A DNA stretch of 64,000 nt, taken from SXRF01 sp039808985. Lineage in GTDB: Bacteria; Pseudomonadota; Alphaproteobacteria; Rickettsiales; SXRF01. The notes under the pieces are model-generated. The model was not told the DNA's origin and made no database searches. It worked only from the letters and a program-made list of their open reading frames with translations. This document shows positions 19,312 through 28,712 of this stretch, one piece after another (the first letter of the stretch is position 1; each line of letters starts with the position of its first letter). The stretch lies in assembly GCA_039808985.1 (NCBI GenBank), contig JBDHUC010000008.1, forward strand, positions 4,944 to 68,943, given 5' to 3'. A program made the translations under genes and the position numbers.

Positions 19312-19344
19312 GCCACCAAGTTTAAATTCCAAGGAGTAACTAAA

Positions 19345-19767
19345 ATGGCTAAGCAACGCACTTTCTCGATAATCAAACCTGACGCTACCCAGCGCAACCT
19401 TACCGGGAAAATCAACGCCAAATTTGAAGGACAAGGCCTGCGTATCGTTGCACAGAAACGCCTGCGCATGTCCCGCCTTCAGGCTCGCGAGTTTTATGCT
19501 GTGCACAAGGAACGCCCGTTCTATGAAGAACTGGTTGAGTATATGGTTTCCGGCCCGGTTGTGGTGCAGGTTTTAGAGGGCGAAAACGCTGTCCTTAAAA
19601 ACCGCGAGATAATGGGCGCAACCGACCCGTCAAAGGCTGATGCCGGTACTATACGCAAGGAATTTGGCGAAAATATTGAGCGCAATTCTGTACATGGCTC
19701 CGACAGCGCAGAAAACGCAGCAACCGAGATCAGCTTCTTCTTCAGCGGAACAGAAATCGTTGGATAA
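19345..19767 (+). CDS. ndk: Nucleoside diphosphate kinase
   Basis: Transfers the gamma-phosphate from ATP to other nucleoside diphosphates through a phosphohistidine. It has 140 residues. The catalytic His117 sits in the canonical NSVHGSDS, and the N-terminal RTFSIIKPDATQRN is family-typical. It is a single gene on the plus strand between two minus-strand groups. A promoter-like sequence lies upstream and a shared terminator downstream. Confidence 0.97.
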   Translation: MAKQRTFSIIKPDATQRNLTGKINAKFEGQGLRIVAQKRLRMSRLQAREFYAVHKERPFYEELVEYMVSGPVVVQVLEGENAVLKNREIMGATDPSKADAGTIRKEFGENIERNSVHGSDSAENAATEISFFFSGTEIVG

Positions 19768-19804
19768 TATTACAGCGTAATATGCTGTGATATTATTGCT
19801 TTTT
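19765..19804. terminator. Bidirectional intrinsic terminator between ndk and uvrB
   Basis: The stem AATATTACAGC (19766-19776) pairs with GCTGTGATATT (19784-19794) with one G-U pair and a 7-nt loop. It is followed on the plus strand by a T-rich run at 19799-19804. The hairpin includes the ndk stop and the uvrB stop, so the two convergent genes share it. Confidence 0.8.
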
Positions 19805-21805
19805 ATTCGCCTTACCGGTTTTCTTTTCGGAATTTTCCAGCTTGTCTATTATATTGCGCAGGCGGGCGGCTTCTTCAAATTCAAGATCGGAAGCGGCTTC
19901 AAGCATTTTGCCGCGCAGCTTGGCGATATATTTATCCTTATCCTTGCCGTCATCTTTCACATCATATTTCTTGAGGGTGGTAGCAACGGTATAATGATCC
20001 TGCTCATAAACCGATTCGATAATTTCTCCGATTTTCTTGCTTACTGAAGCAGGTGTTATGCCATTGGCTTCATTATAAGCCATCTGAACCTTACGGCGGC
20101 GATCGGTTTCATCCAGCGCTATACGCATGGAGTTGGTTATTTTATCGGCATATAGAATCACGAGGCTATCAACATTGCGTGCCGCCCGGCCTATGGTCTG
20201 GATAAGCGATGTTGCCGAACGCAGGAAACCTTCCTTGTCAGCATCGAGGATGGCCACCAGGCCGCATTCGGGTATATCGAGCCCTTCACGCAGCAGATTT
20301 ACACCAATCAGAACATCGAATTTGCCAAGGCGCAGATCGCGGATGATCTCTATGCGCTCCAGCGTTTCCACATCCGAATGCAGGTAGCGCACACCTATAC
20401 CTGCCTCATTCATATAATCGGTAAGCTCTTCGGCCATGCGCTTGGTAAGGGTTGTGACCAGGACACGTTGTTTCTTTTTAATTCGGATATGGCATTCAGC
20501 CAGCAGGTCATCAACCTGCGAGGCAACCGGACGTATATCGCAAGGCGGGTCTATAAGCCCGGTTGGACGGATTATCTGCTCAATAAATGCGCCGCCGGTT
20601 GCTTCCAGCTCCCACTTGCCAGGAGTCGCTGAAACAAATACGGAATCAGGGCGGCGCGCATCCCATTCTTCAAAGGTCAAAGGGCGGTTGTCCAATGCAG
20701 AAGGCAGGCGGAACCCATATTCCACCAAAGTATTTTTCCGCGCCCTGTCACCGCTGGACATGCCGCCTATCTGCGGCACAGTGACATGGCTTTCATCTAC
20801 AAATAACAATGCATTTTTTGGCAGGTACTGGAATAACGTTGGCGGCGGTTCACCCGTCCCGGTTCCGGCAAGGTAACGTGAGTAATTCTCGATCCCGCGG
20901 CAGGAGCCTGTTTCCATAAGCATTTCCAGGTCATAAGTTGTGCGCTGTTCCAGGCGCTGGGCCTCCAGCAATTTCCCAGTATTGTAAAACTGATCTAATC
21001 GGGTTTTAAGTTCGCTTTTTATCTGGATTATCGCCTTTTCTACAGTCGGGCGCGGGGTTACGTAATGGCTGTTGGCATAGATAGTTATTTCATCAAGCTT
21101 TACTTTTACCTCTCCGGTAAGCGGATCAAATTCATTGATTATCTCCACCTCATCGCCAAAAAAGGAAATGCGCCATGCGGTGTCTTCATAATGCGCGGGA
21201 AATAAATCTATCGTATCGCCACGTACACGGAAAGTGCCACGGGAAAAATCCATGTCATTACGCTTATATTGCAGCTCGACAAGGCTTTTTATAAACTCAC
21301 GCTGGGTTTTTGTTTCACCACGCCTTATGGTCTGCGTCATCTGCGAATACATTTCCACCGAGCCGATACCATAAATGCAGGAAACCGAGGCAACAACTAT
21401 TACATCCTTGCGCTCAAGCATGGCGCGGGTTGCGGAATGGCGCATCCGGTCTATCTGCTCATTAACCGAGGAGTCTTTTTCAATAAAAGTATCGCTCTTG
21501 GGGACGTAGGCTTCGGGCTGGTAATAATCATAATAGGAAACAAAATATTCAACGGCATTATGCGGAAAAAAACTTTTCATCTCTGAATAAAGCTGGGCAG
21601 CAAGGGTTTTATTATGCGCCATTATGAGCGCCGGGCGCTGGGTTTGCTGGATGACATGCGCCATGGTAAAAGTTTTTCCCGAACCGGTAACGCCGAGCAA
21701 TACCTGGTCGTGCTCATGTTTACCAAGTCCGGAAACCAGGCCTGCAATCGCCGCAGGCTGATCGCCTGCCGGTTTATAATCAGAAACTAGCTGGAAGTTT
21801 GCCAT
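19793..21805 (-). CDS. uvrB: Excinuclease ABC subunit B
   Basis: Damage-verification helicase of nucleotide excision repair. It has 670 residues. Walker A GVTGSGKT is at 38-45. The flexible beta-hairpin region follows (SYYDYYQPEAYVP). Helicase motifs include the DESH box (LLFVDESHVT) and the C-terminal QTIGRAARN. The end carries a UVR domain (EAASDLEFEEAARLRNIIDKL) that contacts UvrC. Complete and ordinary. UvrA and UvrC are not in this window. Its stop codon lies in a terminator shared with ndk. Confidence 0.97.
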   Translation of the reverse strand: MANFQLVSDYKPAGDQPAAIAGLVSGLGKHEHDQVLLGVTGSGKTFTMAHVIQQTQRPALIMAHNKTLAAQLYSEMKSFFPHNAVEYFVSYYDYYQPEAYVPKSDTFIEKDSSVNEQIDRMRHSATRAMLERKDVIVVASVSCIYGIGSVEMYSQMTQTIRRGETKTQREFIKSLVELQYKRNDMDFSRGTFRVRGDTIDLFPAHYEDTAWRISFFGDEVEIINEFDPLTGEVKVKLDEITIYANSHYVTPRPTVEKAIIQIKSELKTRLDQFYNTGKLLEAQRLEQRTTYDLEMLMETGSCRGIENYSRYLAGTGTGEPPPTLFQYLPKNALLFVDESHVTVPQIGGMSSGDRARKNTLVEYGFRLPSALDNRPLTFEEWDARRPDSVFVSATPGKWELEATGGAFIEQIIRPTGLIDPPCDIRPVASQVDDLLAECHIRIKKKQRVLVTTLTKRMAEELTDYMNEAGIGVRYLHSDVETLERIEIIRDLRLGKFDVLIGVNLLREGLDIPECGLVAILDADKEGFLRSATSLIQTIGRAARNVDSLVILYADKITNSMRIALDETDRRRKVQMAYNEANGITPASVSKKIGEIIESVYEQDHYTVATTLKKYDVKDDGKDKDKYIAKLRGKMLEAASDLEFEEAARLRNIIDKLENSEKKTGKANKKQ

Positions 21806-21868
21806 ATTGATACTGGTATTACGCCGGGAATTAAAATTCCATATTAAACACAGCGATATATCTGGCTA

Positions 21869-22810
21869 TTATTTATGATTACCAAATATGCCGCCCTGTT
21901 CATTTAATTTTATAACCGCAGGCCCAAGTATTATCATGAATAATGCCGGAAGGATAAATAAAATCAAAGGCAGGGTGATTAATGCCGGAAGGCGTGCCGC
22001 GCGCTCTTCAGCTTTTAACATACGGTCGGTACGCTGCTCTTCAGCGATCATGCGCATGGTATCTACCAGGCTGGTTCCGAATCTTTCCGCTTGAATGAGA
22101 GAAGAAACAAGTGTGCGTACGGCCCCGGTAGCAGCACGATCACCAAAATTCTGCAATGCCTGAACACGATCACTCATCATGGTCATTTCAAAGCGGGTAC
22201 GCTCGAATTCAGCAGCAACAATAGGGTGCGAGTCCTTCATTTCTTTGCACACACGGGCAAAGGCAGCATCAATACCAAGTCCGGATTCAACGCATATAAG
22301 TATCATATCCAGAGCATCCGGGAAAGTTTTGGTAAGCTCCTGTATCCTTTTTTGTTCGCTATTCTTTAAAAAAAGGCTGCTGCCGAACGAACCAACAACT
22401 ACCAGTAGCAGCGAGGTTATAAATAATGCCAGATGCTCCTTGTAGCTTTCGCGGTTCACAAAAAACAACTGGAACAAAATATAAACACCTATAACCAGGA
22501 CAACCGGCTGGACGACGCGCTTGAAGAAGATAAAATAAATAAGCGCTTTCTGGCTGTTGTAACCAGCCTTTGCAAGCATGATAGAGCTGCTGCGCTGGTG
22601 CTGCAGATTAACGCCAAAAATCGTAAGAAGCTGTTTAAGCACTATAGCAGTAGCGGTAAGGCCGTGCCCTTCCTGCTCCGGAAGCACCTCAGCTACCTGC
22701 TCGGCCCGCGCTTTATTGCGGTCTTTGCTGAATAAGCTGACCATAGCCATGTAAGCAGTAAAAATGCCTACAGCTATTAACGCGTAGCTTAAATATTGTG
22801 AATAATCCAT
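21869..22810 (-). CDS. tadC: Tad pilus inner-membrane platform protein TadC
   Basis: A 313-residue type II secretion F-domain protein. The N-terminal TM is near residues 5-25, paired TMs are around 95-155, the GspF-type cytoplasmic domain has FPDALDMILICVESGLGIDAA, and a C-terminal TM is near 280-300. With TadB it forms the inner-membrane platform driven by the CpaF ATPase. It is the last gene of the Tad operon in this window and starts 3 bp after tadB ends. The assignment as TadC rather than TadB follows from gene order and the C-terminal domain. Confidence 0.9.
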   Translation of the reverse strand: MDYSQYLSYALIAVGIFTAYMAMVSLFSKDRNKARAEQVAEVLPEQEGHGLTATAIVLKQLLTIFGVNLQHQRSSSIMLAKAGYNSQKALIYFIFFKRVVQPVVLVIGVYILFQLFFVNRESYKEHLALFITSLLLVVVGSFGSSLFLKNSEQKRIQELTKTFPDALDMILICVESGLGIDAAFARVCKEMKDSHPIVAAEFERTRFEMTMMSDRVQALQNFGDRAATGAVRTLVSSLIQAERFGTSLVDTMRMIAEEQRTDRMLKAEERAARLPALITLPLILFILPALFMIILGPAVIKLNEQGGIFGNHK

Positions 22811-22813
22811 ATA

Positions 22814-23803
22814 CTATATCTCCATATTAACCATATTGCGGATGATCCATACACCAATCCCTATTGTAATTATCGTGGCGGCGATAATCATATGGCCAAG
22901 CTTTGTAACAAAGAGGGGAACAAGGTAATTAGGGTCAACAATATGGATAGCAAGCGCTACAATCAAAGGCAAAGCACCAAGCACCCAGCCGGTAAACCTG
23001 CCTTCGGAAGTAATGGCAAAAATCTTCTTGGCCATCATTTTGCGCTTACGGATAAGAGATGAGAGGTTGCCAAGCACTTCAGCAAGGCTTCCGCCAACTT
23101 CCTGCTGCAAGGTAAGAACTACTACGAAGAAGTTTATATCCGGCGTATGCATCCTTTTGCCAAGGCGCACCAGTGCGTCAACCAGGGTGCTGCCATGGAC
23201 CACTTCAGTGGACATTTTTTTAAATTCTTCGCTGGTTGGCGCCTGCATGCTTTCTGCAACCATGTTAACTGCGGCATTAAGGGGGAAACCTGACTTAACG
23301 CTGCGTACAATAATATCAAGCGCATCAGGGAACTGGTCGATGAATTTGCGGATACGGCTCTGCCTGTTGCTTTCAATAATGCGCCACGCCGCAAGATATG
23401 TCCCTGCTATTGCGCACAACAGGATTACAATTCCATTTTTTGTTATATGCATGAGGGGAAGGAGCATCATAATGGCAAAAAATATGCCGACACAGGTTAC
23501 GAAGAAACGGTCAACAGAACTGGCCATACCGGCTCGCACCAGGTATTTATGGGAAAATTTGCCAAGCGGCATCGAATAATATATACGCGCCAAAACCCCG
23601 GTTGATTGCATACGATCGCTGCGCAGGTCAGCTTCCAGCTCGCTGCCATCGCTTTCTTCTTCCCCGGATTGCTCAAGATCCTTTAACTGCTTGCGGGTAA
23701 AAGTTGTGGAATCATCAGTAAAGCTTTTAGGAAGCAGCAAAACGCCGATTACATATACCAGAACGCCAACAAAAAAGGCTATAACTATCGGAAATGAACT
23801 CAT
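22814..23803 (-). CDS. tadB: Tad pilus inner-membrane platform protein TadB
   Basis: A 329-residue type II secretion F-domain protein with an N-terminal TM, a charged linker, two TMs around residues 95-140, the GspF core with FPDALDIIVRSVKSGFPLNAA and QQEVGGSLAEVLGNLS, and C-terminal TMs. It partners with TadC as the pilus assembly platform. It lies between cpaF (29-bp gap) and tadC (3-bp gap), the standard order. Confidence 0.92.
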   Translation of the reverse strand: MSSFPIVIAFFVGVLVYVIGVLLLPKSFTDDSTTFTRKQLKDLEQSGEEESDGSELEADLRSDRMQSTGVLARIYYSMPLGKFSHKYLVRAGMASSVDRFFVTCVGIFFAIMMLLPLMHITKNGIVILLCAIAGTYLAAWRIIESNRQSRIRKFIDQFPDALDIIVRSVKSGFPLNAAVNMVAESMQAPTSEEFKKMSTEVVHGSTLVDALVRLGKRMHTPDINFFVVVLTLQQEVGGSLAEVLGNLSSLIRKRKMMAKKIFAITSEGRFTGWVLGALPLIVALAIHIVDPNYLVPLFVTKLGHMIIAATIITIGIGVWIIRNMVNMEI

Positions 23804-23832
23804 ATTTTATCCATATTTATATTTTATATATC

Positions 23833-25284
23833 CTAGCTATTATCAGTTAAACCAAGGCTAGCCAACATTTCTTTTTCAAAGCCAAAATACGATGCCTGGG
23901 ACAGAAATACCGGTTTAACACCGGTGCAGTAAAATTCACCGGTAAGTATGCCATCTTCACCCATATGCCCCGACCTGAACCCGAACAGGAGCTGCGTCGC
24001 TATTTCGCCACCTTCCATACCAATCACCTCTTCAACATGGGTAATACGGCGCTTACCATCCCTTTGCCTTGCCACCTGCACTATCAGATGCAGCGCGCTT
24101 GCTATCTGGCTCTTAAGCGACCCCGAAGACATATTAACCTTCGACATGCCAACCAGGTTCTCTATTCGGCTCAAGGCATCGCGCGGCGTATTGGCATGGA
24201 TTGTGGCCATTGAACCATCATGACCTGTATTCATCGCTGACAATACGTCGATTACCTCATCACTTCGTATTTCCCCGATAATAATACGGTCAGGGCGCAT
24301 GCGAAGCGCGTTTTTAACCAACTGGCGGGCCGTAATCTCACCTGCCCCCTGCATATTAGGCGGACGGGTTTCCATACGCAATACGTGCGGCTGCTGAAGC
24401 TGCAGCTCGGCTGTATCCTCAACGGTTATAACACGCTCTTTATGCTCAATACTTCCCGATAATGCATTAAGCAAAGTTGTTTTACCGCTACCAGTACCGC
24501 CAGATATTAATATATTTAAACGAATATGTCCACAAATTGACAAAAAATCTACCATTTGCTTATTCATTGAGCCAAAATCCACATATTCCTTGAGGGCTAT
24601 TTTCTGACGGCGGAACTTACGGATTGAAACCAGTGAGCCATCAAGTGCAAGCGGCGGAATTATAGCATTAAAACGCGAGCCATCAGGCATTCTCGCATCC
24701 ACCATAGGGCTGGACTCGTCTACGCGCCTTCCCACGATTGACACAATTTTCTGGATAACGTTCAACAAATGCTTTTCGCTGGTAAAATTTATGTCAGTTA
24801 AGGCAATTTTGCCATTTTTCTCAACAAATACGCGCTTACTGCCGTTAATCATAATATCGGAAACATCAGGATCGGCCATTAACACTTCCAAAGGGCCAAA
24901 TCCCAGCAGGTCATCAATTGCCTGCTCGACCAGCAGGCTGACCTGTCCGGTGGTGAGGGGAATTGAGATTTCTTCGCGGATTATCTGAGAGGCTATCTCC
25001 CCCACCCGCGACCGCTTCATCTCATCGGTCATCTGCTCTAAAAGACCGAATTCTATGCGGTCGAGGATTTTTTCCGTAAGATATGACTTAGCTAAAAGAT
25101 ACTCATCATTTTCCAGGCTTTTATCTTTAAAAAAAAGCTCTATTTTATACCAGTCGTTATCTTCATGCTTAGAGGAGAAAATACCATTGTCATTAAAGCG
25201 GTTTTTAAGGGTTATTTTCTCTATATTACGGAATTGCTTGGTATCGACAAGCTCGGTTCCTTCGGAATGTTTTTTACCAAACAT
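23833..25284 (-). CDS. cpaF: Tad pilus assembly ATPase CpaF/TadA
   Basis: Hexameric secretion ATPase powering Flp/Tad pilus assembly; 483 residues. An N-terminal three-helix and PAS-like region is followed by the VirB11-type core. Walker A is SGGTGSGKTT at 261-270, the Asp box is near 290, Walker B reads RIIIGEIRSDE near 335, and the His box follows (GHDGSMATIHANTP). All catalytic elements are intact, in contrast to the VirB4 homologue at 39-41 kb. It starts 3 bp after cpaE. Confidence 0.95.
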   Translation of the reverse strand: MFGKKHSEGTELVDTKQFRNIEKITLKNRFNDNGIFSSKHEDNDWYKIELFFKDKSLENDEYLLAKSYLTEKILDRIEFGLLEQMTDEMKRSRVGEIASQIIREEISIPLTTGQVSLLVEQAIDDLLGFGPLEVLMADPDVSDIMINGSKRVFVEKNGKIALTDINFTSEKHLLNVIQKIVSIVGRRVDESSPMVDARMPDGSRFNAIIPPLALDGSLVSIRKFRRQKIALKEYVDFGSMNKQMVDFLSICGHIRLNILISGGTGSGKTTLLNALSGSIEHKERVITVEDTAELQLQQPHVLRMETRPPNMQGAGEITARQLVKNALRMRPDRIIIGEIRSDEVIDVLSAMNTGHDGSMATIHANTPRDALSRIENLVGMSKVNMSSGSLKSQIASALHLIVQVARQRDGKRRITHVEEVIGMEGGEIATQLLFGFRSGHMGEDGILTGEFYCTGVKPVFLSQASYFGFEKEMLASLGLTDNS

Positions 25285-25287
25285 ATG

Positions 25288-26523
25288 CTATCCGCTCTTT
25301 TTGCCTAAAAAGGTAAGCAGGTTGATACGTCCGCCGCTGCCTAGCTGCGAATTACCTGATTTTTTGCCATCTGAGCCTTTACTTGCCAGTATGCTTTGTG
25401 TGAACTGGCGTATCTGCTGCTGGAGAAGTATGTTCTGCCCTATTTCAAAAAGGGTTTTTCCTTTGGATTCAGCGCTAACCACCGACTTAATATCATTGCT
25501 CAGGAAAGCCTCTATCTTATTGTGGGTTATGCGTTCAAAATCCTGAACTGTAATCCCTTCTTTAAATTTCGCACCACTACGGTTGATAACAAGAGAAATT
25601 GATTTTTCAGAAATACCCATGGCCTGCCATATGGCAAGAAGCCTTGAGGAATGCGTAAGAGAACGCAACCAGAGCTGGGCCACAATTACAACATGGTCTG
25701 AATATGTTACCGAGGCCGCTGTCCACCCTGTCCAGATATGTGGAATATCAAGTATTACGTAGCTGAATTTGGTTCTAAGCAGGCTTATCAGGTCGCGGAT
25801 CAACTCCGGGCGGATCATGGGAAGCTGCCTAAGCTCATGCGGAGAGCCTATGATGCTTAGATTCCTGCCATACCTTACCAGCATTTTTTCGACAAGCAGG
25901 TCATCAACGCCGCGCTCCGGGAAATCAAACAATTCACGGATACCAAAAGGCGCTGTAAGATCCAGGCTTTTTGCTATAAGCCCGAATTGATAATCCATAT
26001 CAATAAGCACTGTTGGCTGGTCAAATTCCTCAGCAAGGCAATAAGCCAGGTTAACCGCCATCGTGCTCGCTCCATCGCCAGATGCAGCGCTCATGCAGGA
26101 TATAACCGTGCCTTTTTTCGATGATGCAGAAACTACGCTGCTTTCATAACCGCTTTGCAACAATACATTGCGCAGGTCACTAACCTTGGCTGGCCTTGCG
26201 CAATATTCAGAAACGCCACGAGCGCGCAGTTCACGGTAAAAATTTATATCATTGACAGAGCCGATAACAACCACACGCACCTTAGGCTCGCAATGCAATG
26301 AAAGCTCATCAAGATCAGCAAATATTTCAGTGCTCTTATCTGCAATATCAATTATCAGGTAATCAGGAGAAACCGAACGGGCATTGAGCGCCGCCACGGC
26401 ATCATTAATGCCGCCAACAACCATCTGCGCATCCGGATAACCGAGTCCGTTCGCCAATGTGCTAAGGTTTAGTCTCTCTTCCGGATCATAACATATAATT
26501 AAAAGAGGACTTAAAGCACTCAT
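25288..26523 (-). CDS. cpaE: Tad pilus localisation protein CpaE/TadZ
   Basis: A 411-residue protein with an N-terminal receiver-like domain (residues 5-125) and a ParA/MinD-type domain. The deviant Walker A reads SAASGDGAST (145-154) and lacks the usual lysines, as is common in TadZ/CpaE. The LIDMDYQFG segment follows. It recruits the pilus machine to its cellular site. It lies between cpaD and cpaF in the typical order. The missing lysine is a family trait rather than decay. Confidence 0.92.
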   Translation of the reverse strand: MSALSPLLIICYDPEERLNLSTLANGLGYPDAQMVVGGINDAVAALNARSVSPDYLIIDIADKSTEIFADLDELSLHCEPKVRVVVIGSVNDINFYRELRARGVSEYCARPAKVSDLRNVLLQSGYESSVVSASSKKGTVISCMSAASGDGASTMAVNLAYCLAEEFDQPTVLIDMDYQFGLIAKSLDLTAPFGIRELFDFPERGVDDLLVEKMLVRYGRNLSIIGSPHELRQLPMIRPELIRDLISLLRTKFSYVILDIPHIWTGWTAASVTYSDHVVIVAQLWLRSLTHSSRLLAIWQAMGISEKSISLVINRSGAKFKEGITVQDFERITHNKIEAFLSNDIKSVVSAESKGKTLFEIGQNILLQQQIRQFTQSILASKGSDGKKSGNSQLGSGGRINLLTFLGKKSG

Positions 26524-26589
26524 GGATTATCCCTTTAAGAATTGATACGCAGGTATAATTCCTGAAAAATTATGTAATGCATTTATTGA

Positions 26590-27180
26590 CTATTTTCCAC
26601 CCAGGGACGGACTCCAATCAGTGCTTTTAACCTGACGCACAGCCATATTCTGCATATATGAACGGTAAGACTGGTTAGCCTTTTCAGCATCCGGCAAGTC
26701 TAACAGGGCAGGATTAGTAAATTCATGCTTATCACTGACCATCTGAACTATATTACCAGCAACCGCACATCCGAAAGATGGATGGTTAAAGCTGCGGTTC
26801 CCTTCCATATTATCTATGAAATGCGGGTTACAATCACGGGCAACCACCCTTTCATATGTAAGCACAACACGGTTATTCTGTTCGTTGCTCAAACGAATAG
26901 GCACTGAATTGCGCTCAAATATTTCTTTTGCCTGGGTGCAGCGGGCGCTTTTGAAAGAACATTTAAGCTGGGCGCTGGAAGGGCGGTCTTCAGCAACCAT
27001 TTCCGCAAGCTTGGTCAAAGAGTTCTTAGGCTTCAGGCTGAAGGTAACAGTTTCAGAAGAACGATCTATAAAGCGCTCAGGATCACCACGGTTAACATAA
27101 ACTTCGTTTGGCGTCCTGTCGCAGGCAGCAACTGATAAAAGGCAAGCAAGCAAACTGTATTTTTTAAGTGACTGTTTCAT
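26590..27180 (-). CDS. cpaD: Tad pilus lipoprotein CpaD
   Basis: A 196-residue predicted outer-membrane lipoprotein (signal peptide with lipobox VAAC, Cys20) matching the CpaD family. Family-like features are SETVTFSLKP, the YERVVARDCNP region and the HPSFGCAVAGNIVQMV motif near residue 130. It is thought to help place the CpaC secretin. It lies 2 bp after cpaC and 66 bp before cpaE. Confidence 0.88.
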   Translation of the reverse strand: MKQSLKKYSLLACLLSVAACDRTPNEVYVNRGDPERFIDRSSETVTFSLKPKNSLTKLAEMVAEDRPSSAQLKCSFKSARCTQAKEIFERNSVPIRLSNEQNNRVVLTYERVVARDCNPHFIDNMEGNRSFNHPSFGCAVAGNIVQMVSDKHEFTNPALLDLPDAEKANQSYRSYMQNMAVRQVKSTDWSPSLGGK

Positions 27181-27182
27181 AA

Positions 27183-28676
27183 TTAATCCACCATAAAGCC
27201 GGTTGGCCCCTCTAATTGAGGAACTTTCGCAGAATGTTCATCAGTTGTAATCGCACCTAACGCTCCGTAGAAGAACATTTCCATCTGGCTCGCCGGACGG
27301 AAATCATCAGTAGGAGCTTTAACTTCCGAAGCCTTAAGCGGGTCAACAATATAAGGGGTTACTGTAATAACCAGCTCAGATTCATTACGCTGGAACTCAG
27401 TGCTCCTAAATAACGCACCTAAAACCGGAAGCTCTTTAAGGCCTGGAAGCTGGTCGATACTGGCTTTGGTATTATCCTTGATCAACCCAGCTATCATGAA
27501 GCTTTCGCCTGGGGCAAGCTCAACTGTCGTCCTTGCACGGCGGGTAGTGATACTTGGGATGGTAAAGCCACTCATAACCACAGAGTTAGCAGTAGAGATT
27601 TCTGAAACCTCAGGCTGGACCAACATACGGATGCGGTTTTCCGACAAGACGTCAGGGGTAAACTTCACTGAAACCCCAAAAGGTTTATATTCAACCGTTG
27701 CGCTGCTAGCTGCTCCAGTTGTGGCAACGCTAGGTGTAACCACTGGAATTTCACCTCCCGCCAGGAAATCCGCCTGCTCGCCGGAAACAGCAACCAGATT
27801 AGGCTCAGCAAGGGTTTTGATCAGGCCATCACGCTCAAGTGCGTTGATAACAGCGCCTACGCGATGATTGCTATTGCTGGACCAGGAAAAGCCCGATGTA
27901 CCACGAAAATCATCAGGACTAGGAAGGGTATTCGGGCCTGCGGCACCAACAGCAAGGCCGGATATAGCACTTCCTAAGGCACCATTCATGCCAAAATTAC
28001 CACCACTAAGCACGAAAGACGGGTCAACCCCCAAACGCTTCAAAGCGTCACGGTTAACTTCAGATACGCGCACACGCAGCATAACCTGCTGCCCTGAAAC
28101 CAACTTCATCATATTCAGGATTTTAGGATATGGGTTAAACTCAACCCCAACACCAGCTTTTGCCATGGACATTGCTTCCGCGCGTGATTCCCCAGCAGCA
28201 TTACCCAGATATTCCTGTGTAACTTTCAGCGCCCGGTCAATAGAACTGTTATTATGCACCTGCCCGGTAAGGGCAACGCTGGTATTTACCATTTCAACAC
28301 CGATGGTTTCATCAGGTATCAGGTTTTTAAGCGCCCTGCGTATAGCCGGGAGATCATAGCCAACGCTTACATCAAGCGTCTTTACAAGCTTTCCAGCGCT
28401 ATCAAAAATACGGACATTGGTAGAACCTACATTTTTACCGATGAAGGTCAGGTTCTTAGCGCTATTTACATGCACATCAGCAATATCAGGATTTGCAATA
28501 ACTATTTCCTTTACTGCATCCGGCATCTCAACAAGCGATGAACGGTTTACAGGCAAAAAAAGGCCAGAAATTGCAGGATTTGCAGATGCCGTGGGCACAT
28601 ATGCTGCAAAAGATGATAACGCACATGCGCATAAGCACATATATTTCATTCTGAAGCGATTTTTAAAAAATACCAT
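27183..28676 (-). CDS. cpaC: Tad pilus outer-membrane secretin CpaC
   Basis: A 497-residue secretin forming the outer-membrane pore of the Tad system. It has a signal peptide to about residue 32. The N-terminal secretin/BON-like domains follow (SSLVEMPDAVKEIVIANPDIADV). The secretin core carries VAVSGEQADFLAGGEIPV and the late TTVELAPGESFMIAGL motif. I keep the ATG at 28676, which has an AGGA-type site; 28649 is an alternative. It follows cpaB after 36 bp. Confidence 0.93.
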   Translation of the reverse strand: MVFFKNRFRMKYMCLCACALSSFAAYVPTASANPAISGLFLPVNRSSLVEMPDAVKEIVIANPDIADVHVNSAKNLTFIGKNVGSTNVRIFDSAGKLVKTLDVSVGYDLPAIRRALKNLIPDETIGVEMVNTSVALTGQVHNNSSIDRALKVTQEYLGNAAGESRAEAMSMAKAGVGVEFNPYPKILNMMKLVSGQQVMLRVRVSEVNRDALKRLGVDPSFVLSGGNFGMNGALGSAISGLAVGAAGPNTLPSPDDFRGTSGFSWSSNSNHRVGAVINALERDGLIKTLAEPNLVAVSGEQADFLAGGEIPVVTPSVATTGAASSATVEYKPFGVSVKFTPDVLSENRIRMLVQPEVSEISTANSVVMSGFTIPSITTRRARTTVELAPGESFMIAGLIKDNTKASIDQLPGLKELPVLGALFRSTEFQRNESELVITVTPYIVDPLKASEVKAPTDDFRPASQMEMFFYGALGAITTDEHSAKVPQLEGPTGFMVD

Positions 28677-28712
28677 GTCAATCCTATTTATAATATTATT
28701 TGCCTATCAGCA